From: Hydnum rufescens UP504
Taxonomy: Eukaryota > Basidiomycota > Agaricomycetes > Cantharellales > Hydnaceae
Assembly (NCBI GenBank): GCA_014904985.1
Contig: MU129284.1
Span: forward strand, 9,236 to 37,335
DNA: 28,100 nt
Direction: 5' to 3'
Made by a program: the position numbers and the translations under genes. Positions 20,082 to 28,100 of the stretch are shown here, in pieces. The notes under the pieces are model-generated. The model did no database searches, was not told the origin of the DNA, and saw only the letters and a list, made by a program, of their open reading frames with translations. Each line of letters starts with the position of its first letter. Within the stretch, counting starts at the first letter, position 1.

Positions 20082-22570
20082 CAGACGCCAGAATGAGAAG
20101 TATACCAGGACTTTTATCGGGGCACCGCAACTGGCCCGTGACCCACTGGAGGCCGAGTCGACCCACAAGGACTCTAGCCACAATCCCCTTTCCTTACGAC
20201 CGGTCATCATCTTCTGGCTTATGCATGGGAATCATGGTGTATGTATGTATGCGGCTACGACTGTACACAATATGACAATTCCAGACAGCTATACGTGTAT
20301 GACTTTCTTGAAAGAGGAAGAAAAGGTATTACACTGGCGCTACACTTGGATAGATGTAATGTTTACGCTCCTGCGGGGAGATTAATATGAGGAACCAGCC
20401 CCGTGGAATCGAAAATTTCGGAACTCTGAACGAAGCAAGAATCTCGAGGACGGTGCGAAAAAAATTAGCCGTACAAAGTAGGCCCTCTTGCTGGCTTCTT
20501 TAGCCAAGTTCCGCACACTCCGCCCAGGTGCTGTCTGTGGAACCGAACCCTTGGGGCCACGGAGGAAACAGAATAACGCAAAGAGCATTAAAGAAACGCG
20601 AGTGGGATGCACCAACTGTTCTCCCGTGTATGGACCGGGTGCGGGATTGATCAATCATTGGCTTGCACCATACCATACTTGATGGTCATTCCCCCAATCC
20701 ATCCCCCCTCTGTCAATCGGTGCCCAAGGGGAGAGCACTCACAAACACCTCCCGACCACCCAGATGCACCAAAAATCCTCACGGGACTATTTCCCTATTC
20801 CACAGAGGCGATTCGCCCCCATTGTTCGGGATTCTGGACACCAGAGCCTGAATTAGGCCACTCGGAGGAGTGAGGGCTACCCCACCAGTGCCTGCGGAGG
20901 TTGTCAGTAAGGATTCAAGACAGAGTGGAGAGAAACAAACAAACGTGGACGATACGAATATGGTGAAGGTGAGATATTTCTAGCCCACTCACTCACACCA
21001 TTCATCCCCAATTGGGAGAAAAAGAAAGATATTCCGGGATCATATCATTCAGATACAATTGAAAGCGCAGAGTCCATCGAAAAGATGTAGCTGACGAGCC
21101 CATGGGGACAAGAACATATCGGATGTGATGATCCCGCTCGGTTCTAGGCACCGTCGAAGAAACCAGTGTGTGGATTTCTGTCCTCCTTCGACCGGAGATT
21201 CGCGTGAAATTCTTATGACGCCTCAAATATAGTTTATCCATTCGCTGGCCCCAGTGAGCTCTGACTATCAGTTCACATTGAATGGGTAATGAGAGCACTT
21301 GCTGTTGGGAGTGACCTGTGACGCGTGACAGCCCATGGCCCCCCCTTGTGACTATGTATGACCGAGGCATGGCTCTCACTAGCCTACAGTCCCCGAACAA
21401 ATCCAAGGCGAGCTATGTACCGCAGCCATGCGCGAACAATCCAGTTTGTCTCGAGATCATTTGACAGGACCGCCTCTCTTTGAGACCACCACTTGCGATC
21501 CAGGCTTGCGTTCCGAACATGCTCTCTGCTTCTAAAACGGTCTCCTGGCCAAATTGTAGCACCGTTTTCCAACTCCAAAGGCGTCCAGCTTCTACATCAT
21601 TTGTAGGTCTGACCTCGAGAAATCAAGTGGTGGCTGACGCTAGCGAAGCAACAGCTAGTACTCGATCTCGGTCGCGCCTGGCTCGTATTCTTTCTGAAGA
21701 TGTCTAGCTAGCTGACAACCTCAATCGACTGTCTGCGATAAATTCATTAATCTCCGTTCTGTCTCATGCCCTTCATTTGTCAGTTGGAGTCGGACTGTTG
21801 GACCTTCACCAAGGAATTCAAAATCCGCGAAAGGCACGATCAGCATCACTGGACCTGGCGTCATTTACACTCCCCTACTCGTCAATCTATATTCCAAAGC
21901 AAATCGACTCCTTAACGGCGTCACATCACCTATACAGCCACCTCTCGCGTAGGATATCCTCGGTTCATGGGCTCGTACCCAGATACACAGGTAAGTCGCG
22001 GGTCTCCCTAAGATGTTATAAATGATACTCCTGCCTTCGACTGACTTCAGTTCTTTGATTTACAACTATCGGTTCATTTCGACTACGGATGTTCAAGACG
22101 CCATCCTTGAGGGCTGTGGGCCCTCTTGATTTTCAGGATTTGGACGTGTAGTCCTGATCCGCACCTACTGCATTCTCACCAGGATTTGTTGCAGTGTGGC
22201 CAGGTGTACCAAATCATCCCAACGTTCCTAGGATTAGAATTACCACGGGTATTTTGAACGGATCGGGAGTTGTCTCTCACTACCTCCATGACCCCTAAAA
22301 TGGCTATAAATCCGGCCCTGCCCCTAGAAGGACGAGTAAGACGAATCTGCACCCAATGCGGATCCCATGACTGCACTTAGGGATTGACAGCCCGTGGCGG
22401 ATACCCGCGAGATTCACCAGGTGCCATCAAGCACGGATTTGTGTCATGAAGGCCCAAGCCATCGAGGACCTGTCGGGAATGGGTTCCAGGGCGCGCACCT
22501 TTGTCTGATGGGAGCAGCCAAGGCCAGAAATATGTTCTGTGCGCACCGGCATTCTGCTTGAAATCTCATT
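20082..22570 (+). other. 3' flank of kinase 3 and distal spacer of unit 4
   Basis: 20,082-20,455 is the kinase 3' flank. The rest follows the spacer order of unit 2. It includes the GTGAC motif at 21,312-21,331, the empty transposon site AGCCTACAGTCCCC at 21,381-21,394 and the conserved TATAAA near 22,016. At about 22,555 the sequence jumps (GGCATTCTGCTTGAAATCTC), so that about 430 bp found in unit 2 (about 7,685-8,125), including most of the relic gene, are missing. No intact gene was found. Confidence 0.45.
21312..21331 (+). promoter_or_regulatory. GTGAC direct-repeat motif (unit 4)
   Basis: GTGACCTGTGACGCGTGACA: three GTGAC words and an ACGCGT core, differing from the unit 1 motif at two positions. 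Confidence 0.3.
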
Positions 22571-23550
22571 GTGGCCAAGGAAAAACACAGTTATGCTATA
22601 ACAATGATATCTGCTGATGCTATGGAGACACGCTGCTCAACCTTCCTTTTTATTTGATGGCGTCATCAGTTTGCGACCGTCCTTTAGCACCACTGTTCTT
22701 AAACCAGAAACAAGTCTTCCAAGTCAAGCCCGCTGGCGTCCCGATAGGCCCTTTGTTTTTTCTTTATACAGTGAAACACATTTACAGAGACGGGTGAGCG
22801 GAGGCTTAGTATCTGTGAGCCTCTCAGTGACTCTGTCAGTGCGGTAGTGTAGGCAAACGCCCGTGCTATATTCATCTTTTGGTTGCTGTGTCAATTCCAT
22901 ACTTGCCTCTTTTTTACGGGAGTCAAAAACTGAAGGACACTGGACTCCTATAATTTCCCCATTCATGCGGCTTGGGTTTTCCTGTACTTTACTATCATAG
23001 GGTCCCGTTTCGGCTTTTGGATCTCACATGGTATATCTTCTACATCTGCTCTCCCCTCATTTGCTCATGGCTAAATAGGTGGTGAAGGGACCAATGTTAG
23101 AACTCGGAGCAGTAAGGGGCTGTGTAACTCCTTCTTTCCTTGGTCATCGTCTGAGTGGAGGGATGATTCGCCTCCCTACTCGAGAAAGAAAAAGCGACTG
23201 TGTTCATCATCATTGTGTTTGGTGAGAATGGTATCGGAAGACCTGAGGTGATGGCTGTGAGACTACCTCGATGCCCAGGGCACGAAGATGTGTCCAAGCT
23301 CCTCGCGATATGGCACACAGCAAGAGGTCTCCTGGTTTAGGATCAGCCCGGTGGGTCTATGTACTTAGATTAATTCTGGGAGCCGACGGGGACGACAAAA
23401 TCGCAAGGGTGTATGCTTATGGGTCTTGGAAGTTTTCGTCGAAGAGGCGGGGAGGGAGTTGATGTTCAGGAAAGCATCATGCTGCAGGCGCTGACGGAGA
23501 AGCGAAACCGATGGGGATTGAATGGAGATCATTCGATCCGGACACGTGGC
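22571..23550 (+). other. Spacer and pre-kinase block of unit 4
   Basis: 22,571-23,090 aligns with 8,125-8,690 of unit 2. 23,200-23,550 is the pre-kinase block. Its differences from unit 2 include a 9-base and a 3-base loss, so one + frame stays open through ESIM, QALTEKRN and NGDHSIRTRG, as in unit 1. No ATG in a strong context and no recognised domain were seen. Confidence 0.4.
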
Positions 23551-23650
23551 GTGTTTAGTGTTGCCGCGACTCGGGCTCGAAGTCGGCTCGAGCCGTGAGT
23601 CGAGTCGGATACAAGCCGAGCCAAGTCGCGGCGAAGTCGAGCCGAGCCCG
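23551..23650. repeat. CTCG/ACTCG-rich insert upstream of kinase 4
   Basis: About 100 bp of imperfect GACTCGG, GGCTCGA, AGTCGG and GAGCCGAG words lie here, with inverted relatives at the two ends (GGGCTCGAAGTCGGCTCGAG against AAGTCGAGCCGAGCCC). It sits exactly between CCGGACACGTGGC and GTTGGCATAG, which are about 295 bp apart in unit 2. It looks like a small fold-back insertion accompanied by a deletion. Confidence 0.55.
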
Positions 23651-23844
23651 GTTGGCATAGTCTATCGTGTCCTTGCATTCCAGGTGGCTGAATGGACTTC
23701 CAGCACAGCTATCTGTTCATGAGTGTCCACATCCAGAACCAGAGGGTCCCAATTGTCTGGTTGCGGGCGGAGATGGGGCGCTATGGCAATCCCTGTTCAA
23801 TCCAATTCTCCTCCGACCCCCAGGAACCACGAGACGATGACATC

Positions 23845-26278
23845 ATGGCCACCACATTTACTTCCCTGAATTTCCGTCACGTCATAGACCTTCTCAATAA
23901 TATCACTATACCCTACTCAGATGCCTATGCATATGGCTACTCTTGGTGGTGGACTTGCATCAACTTCGGAATGCTTCATCAAGGCTTCGGGGGGTCTTGG
24001 GTCAAACCTCCGTCACCAAGCTGGATCGAGAGCAGTCTCCATTATTTCGCAACCCGCCAGGCCACTATAGAATCCGTGCAGCCCCAATTTGCTATCCAGT
24101 ACCCTAACGCGAAAAAGATCTCACTCTGGGACCCGGAGGGATGGAAAATCGAGCCCGTTTCTCTGTCTCAAGCAGCCGATTTAACCCTAGCAGGCACGAA
24201 AGAGAGAATAGCACATATTAGCTCACCACCAGCCTTACCGGAGGAACCTCGCCCGGCGCAGTCGCCCAATGCGAATGGTGCACTACCTGCTGCTGCTGCG
24301 ACCGGGGCTGAGAGCAATGTTGGTGAACCGCCTCGAGGTCGCGAAATTAACAGCTCCAATGCACTCGCCTCAACCCCCGTCGAATCCCCGACACTGCACG
24401 ATCCGCATCATCGTTCAATGTCCCGAACCAGGGACCCCTTGTCTGGCCAAACCGATGAAGGGCAGGCCGTGCGACCTGCCAATCCATCCTCAACCCCCAC
24501 TCCTCCCACTCTGATGTCTCCTAAAGAGGCTTCCGCCGGAATAGACGAAGCCACGTCCATTCTACGAGGCGTTGTGATTACGGCTCCTTATGCAGAAGTT
24601 TCGGGACGAGGCTCACAAGCTATCCCACCATTTTCCACCAGTCCTCCCGAAACTCCCAACTTAACTGGTTGTATTGTTCGTTTGGGCTCAACACCCCTCG
24701 CCACTGGCGGGTATTCCTCAGTCTGGAGAGGCACCTTGCTCTCTGGTGCTTCCGACCACCCTGATCGATCTCTTCAGGTGCTCGTCTCAATTTATAGCCC
24801 ACAGGGAACAAGTGCTAACAGTCGATACCCTAGGTCGCTATCAAGGTGCTTCGTGCTTCGTATACGGATGAGTACACAGTCAAACGGAAGCTCCACAAGG
24901 TAATTGTATCTGACCGTTACACCATGGATGTTTTGTTCATGATGGATGTAGCGTCTGCATGTAGAAATGCGCATATGGGCTCAATTACGTCACGAGAACG
25001 TGGTGAGATTGTTAGGTCATACTGAGGAACCAGAAGGGCCTGGTCTGGTTTCAATGTTGTACCCTCACGGTAATGTGTTGAGCTTTCTAGCGAAGAATCC
25101 AAGCGTCAATCGAGAGATTATCGTGCGTTTACATCGATATGCATCCTCTAAAATATGGGATCCATTCCCCACTGAGCTGGATTTTTACAGTGCGCCGATG
25201 TCGCGCTGGGATTACGATACCTGCATGAACACGTGCCTCCAATTATACATGGCGATCTGAAGGGGGTATGCCCAAACACCCCGAGTGGTGGTGCTTTGCT
25301 GATGAATTGATGTGTTCAGCCGAACGTGTTGATCGACGGAGAAGGAAGAGCGAGTATTTGTGATTTTGGACTGTCTATAATTCTTGACGGGGGGCCTACT
25401 GGCCATACCTCTTCAAACTTCGGCGGCTCACTGCGATTTCTAGCTCCCGAACTTCTTGAGGAAAACACTAGAACTGTGGAGACGGACATATATGCTTATG
25501 CATGCACTTGTATTGAGGTGCGATCCGTTCCTGCCTTACAGCATGTTGTGTATCTAGGCTGTAATCCTCTATTCCCTGTAGATCTTGTTTGACCGGGAGC
25601 CCTACCACCAATTCTCTAAAGAGGCACCCCTTATACGTGCCATATCGAATCATGACCCTCCCTTTGAACCATCAAACGGGGAAGTCACTTTCCCTTTGTT
25701 TTGGCGAATCTTGAAGCGCTGTTGGGATCACGACCAATCGAGTCGGCCGTCGTTGGGCCTAATCGTCGACACTGCACAGCGCTGCTTATACCATTCCTAT
25801 CAAACAAATTTGGGTGTCCGCCAAGGAGTCGTATGTGCTCTTTCTGGATAGGGTTCCACTGGTTCATGTGCCTAGATTGTCGGTTTACAGGGGGGGAGTC
25901 TCCGAGTTATTTGCCTTCCTGGCATCGAAAAAGCCACGCTGATCTCGGTCGACGATGGTGGGCTGAGTATCATCGTGGATTCCGGGATCTCCCTCCACCG
26001 AGTCCCGATCTATCAGCGTTATCGCTGGGAATTAATGGATAGACGGAGCCTGAAGGGTAGGTTGCGTCTTCTTCTCTGACAGAAGTGAAAGCTGATCGGG
26101 TATTGGTAATTTGGTAGACTCGGAGGATGGCTCCGATGTTTCCTCTCTCTCGGGGAAGGGCGCATCGTCATCGGAGAGGTCTCCTCACGTCTCAAAATGG
26201 ACGGATTACTCTGTGAAATTTCGCCTCCCTTACTCGTCGATGGTGTCCTACGAGTCCTACCACAAAGCTTCTTCATAA
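23845..26278 (+). CDS. TKL-type protein kinase, copy 4 (intact, 8 exons, 672 aa)
   Basis: Exons: 23845-24777, 24834-24899, 24952-25122, 25191-25265, 25320-25517, 25582-25830, 25891-26056, 26118-26278. All join in frame with the phases of copies 2 and 3. The N-terminal domain has FRHVIDLLNNI, YSWWW, FGMLHQGFGGSWV and AIQYPNAKK. The linker is rich in Ser, Pro and Asn and contains short AAA runs. The core has GGYSSVWRG at 288-296, VAIK Lys315, alpha-C Glu338, HGDLKGPN Asp412, DFG Asp430 and APE 457-459. The C-lobe has LKRCWDHDQSSRPS, and the tail has PIYQRYRWE. The start at 23,845 (ATCATGG) is conserved in all copies. An in-frame ATG at 23,692 would add 51 residues, MDFQ..., as in copy 2. No membrane segment is seen; an active Ser/Thr or dual-specificity kinase is inferred. 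Confidence 0.88.
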
Positions 26279-27630
26279 ACGGTGTGATGGATGCTAGGTT
26301 GAGAATTGATACTGGAGCTTTTAATGGGCATATGGGAGTGGGCCGTACCCATGGCGGTTGAGTTGAGTCACGGGGATTTTAGTTGCAATCTTCTTTCCTT
26401 GCGACTGGCCATCATTTTCTGGCTTATTCATAGGAGTCATGTGTATGTATGATGTATCTATGCGACTACAAGTGTAGATATTGACTTCGGACAGATGTAC
26501 GTGTACGATTCAGACTCGGAGGAAGAAAGGATATCAGATGGGCATGATACTTGGATAACTTACATCCCTAGGGGGAAGAGTATGCGAGAAATCCATCACA
26601 CGGAATCGAAATTTCGGAACGTCGAATGAAGCAAGAATCTCGAGGAGCGTGCGAATCAATCAGCGGCACAAAGTAGAGCTCTGTGGCGGATTCTTTACTC
26701 AACTTCCGTACTCTTCGCGCAGATTAATTTATTCGCTCTCCGTGGAATGGAACCCCTGGAGCCCCCGAGGATATAGAAAAACGTCAAGGGCATTAAAGGA
26801 ACGCGAGCGGGACGCACCAGCTGTTCTCCCCCCTGGGTGTAGGATCCATCAATCATTGCTTTGTACCCGATCATTCTTGATGATCATTCCCCCCAATCTA
26901 CCCCCACTCTGTCAATCGGTATCCAAGAGCAGAACCCTCACAAACGCCTCCCGACACCCCAGATACGCCGAAAAACCCCACGGGACTATTCCCTATTCCA
27001 CAGGGGCGATTTGCCGAGTTGTTTGTTGTGATTCTCGACATCAGAGTCTGAATCGGCCCACTCGATGCTGCAAGGGTTAGTATACAATATGTTTGTAGTA
27101 ATTATTCAAGACCAGGAGCAGAGAAATAGACATAGGTGGACGCAGTGAAGTCCAGATAGTATCGGGTGTCCTCGACACCGCTCATCCTGAGTTTGGGAGA
27201 AAAAAAGAAAAGAAGACAGAAAATAAGAGTTCCCCGGAGGTCGTGTCATCCAGATACAACCGAAGGTGCACGGTTCATCTAAAAAATGTAGCTGCTGGGC
27301 TCGCGGAGGAAAGAACGTATGGCAGTACATTACCTCACCCGGTTGCGGACACCTGGGGGGAATCCGGTTCTTGACGTGCGGATTTCTGTCCTCCTTCGAC
27401 GGGAGGTTCGCACGAAATTCTTGGGACAGCTCAAAACGGGTAGTTCACCATTTCACCAGTCCCAATGAGCTCCGACTAAGGGAAAGATCAATTTATCCTG
27501 AGAGGAAGTTGGAGCGGAGCTCCAATCTCATCTGATTCTGAGGGCACTTTTCGAGTTTTCGGAGCTGTTCTCAGTGACTGTGGTGCGTGACAGCGACGTG
27601 GAATCCTTTGTGACCTGTGACGATCTACTG
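26279..27630 (+). other. 3' flank of kinase 4 and distal spacer of unit 5
   Basis: 26,279-26,650 is the kinase 3' flank. 26,650-27,600 is spacer; its 26,740-27,205 part is the forward version of the inverted segment at the start of the window, and 27,220-27,600 closely matches 500-890. After GCGACGTGGAATCC there are about 27 unmatched bases before kinase tail sequence begins at 27,631. No gene was recognised. Confidence 0.5.
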
Positions 27631-28100
27631 TACGTCTCAAAATGGACGGATTATTCCGCGAAATTCCGCCTTCTCTACTCGTTGATGGTGTCTTATGAGC
27701 CCTACACCAAGGCGACTTCGGGAACGGCATAATGGTCGCCAGGATGTGAATTGATACCAGAGTTTTTAATGGGTATTGAAGCAGGCCATGACGCGCTGGA
27801 GTCACAGGGAGGGATCATAGCCACAATTGCCTTCCGTTACAACCGCTCATTTTTCTGTCTTAATCACGGGCGTCATGTTGTATATGCATATATCCGGGTA
27901 CGACTGTATATAGATGCCAATTCCAGACACCTTGTCGTGTACGGTTTGAGGGAGGAAAAGGTACCACCGTACATGCGTATCATACTTGGACAAATGTGGC
28001 ATTTATACTCCCAGGGGAGATTAATGTCAGTAGGGGAAATCAACCAGGCGCAATCGCCAATTTCGCAACGTTGAACGAAACAAGGGTCACGAAGACAGCG
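26651..28100 (+). repeat. Array unit 5 (kinase deleted; right end at the window edge)
   Basis: The unit joins spacer like 493-890 of unit 1 directly to sequence like 5,823-6,289, omitting about 4.9 kb of unit 1 that includes nearly the whole kinase. The last bases, GGGTCACGAAGACAGCG, match 6,273-6,289, so the window stops exactly where a further unit would be expected to begin. Confidence 0.75.
27631..27732 (+). pseudogene. Kinase C-terminal remnant (last 33 codons)
   Basis: In frame this reads YVSKWTDYSAKFRLL through to a TAA, matching the end of exon 8 of copy 1 (YVSKWKDYSAKFRLL) with few changes. No upstream exon is present. It shows that a full kinase once stood here and was removed by deletion. 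Confidence 0.8.

Larger units (their letters stand above)
12446..20455 (+). repeat. Array unit 3 (expanded)
   Basis: The unit is about 1.8 kb longer than units 2 and 4. The excess comes from a partial spacer duplication (about 13,010-13,420), extra unmatched sequence at about 14,170-14,735, and a foreign insert at about 16,740-17,565. The kinase at its 3' end is nevertheless intact. Confidence 0.75.
20456..26650 (+). repeat. Array unit 4
   Basis: A complete unit of about 6.2 kb. It lacks the transposon of unit 1 and the insert of unit 3, has a deletion at about 22,555, and has a 100-bp CTCG-rich insert at 23,551-23,650. It ends with an intact kinase. Confidence 0.8.

Noticed and set aside
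27266..27535. 89-codon frame (KKCSCWARGGK...) shared with 559-813
   Set aside because: The two copies agree because units 1 and 5 are nearly identical there. The frame starts at GTG and is not kept in units 2-4.
1..28100. tRNA, rRNA and CRISPR-like arrays
   Set aside because: No cloverleaf, rRNA core sequence or regularly spaced short repeat was recognised by eye on either strand; the periodicity present is on the kilobase scale of the duplicated units.

Overview
The window looks like nuclear DNA from a basidiomycete fungus, most likely an Agaricomycete. The genes are split by very short introns (about 50-75 nt) with GT..AG ends and CTAAC/CTGAC-type branch sites. The recurrent gene is a tyrosine-kinase-like (TKL) protein kinase with an HGDLKG catalytic loop and an SxxDFGLS activation segment, a class known to be expanded in Agaricomycetes. 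No bacterial signals (operons, Shine-Dalgarno sites) are seen. Species cannot be given from the sequence.

The dominant structure is a head-to-tail array of a long duplicated unit. By eye the unit boundaries fall near 6,290, 12,450, 20,455 and 26,650, giving spacings of about 6.2, 8.0 and 6.2 kb. All units read on the + strand. Each complete unit has an upstream half of conserved but degenerate non-kinase sequence, then a conserved block about 0.5-1 kb before the kinase, then one 8-exon kinase gene and its 3' flank. Unit 1 (1-6,290) carries a kinase pseudogene. Units 2, 3 and 4 carry kinase genes whose eight exons join in frame over predicted products of 667, 537 and 672 residues. Unit 5 (26,650-28,100) has lost the whole kinase except the last 33 codons.

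The three intact kinases share a tripartite plan. First comes an N-terminal domain of about 100 residues with a Trp cluster that I do not recognise. A Ser/Pro/Asn-rich linker follows, about 135 residues shorter in copy 3. Last come a canonical kinase core and a conserved C-terminal tail with a PIYQRYRWE motif. Intron positions and phases are the same in all copies, and reading frame is kept in copies 2-4 while the flanks accumulate indels. This points to selection on the protein. Signalling by Ser/Thr or Tyr phosphorylation is inferred from the fold; no substrate can be named.

Mobile DNA has marked individual units. Unit 1 has a 1.02 kb terminal-inverted-repeat element (914-1,935) inserted at TA. 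Its ends each contain a 13-bp-stem hairpin, it carries an antisense RecQ-type helicase fragment, and unit 4 preserves the empty site. Unit 3 has about 0.8 kb of foreign DNA (16,740-17,565) containing a 102-bp MITE-like element and a fold-back element with repeated AAAAAGGYAC motifs. Unit 4 has a 100-bp CTCG-rich insert in place of about 295 bp. Unit 1 also begins with an inverted segment of about 490 bp. The picture is a young, rapidly rearranging kinase cluster evolving by birth and death.
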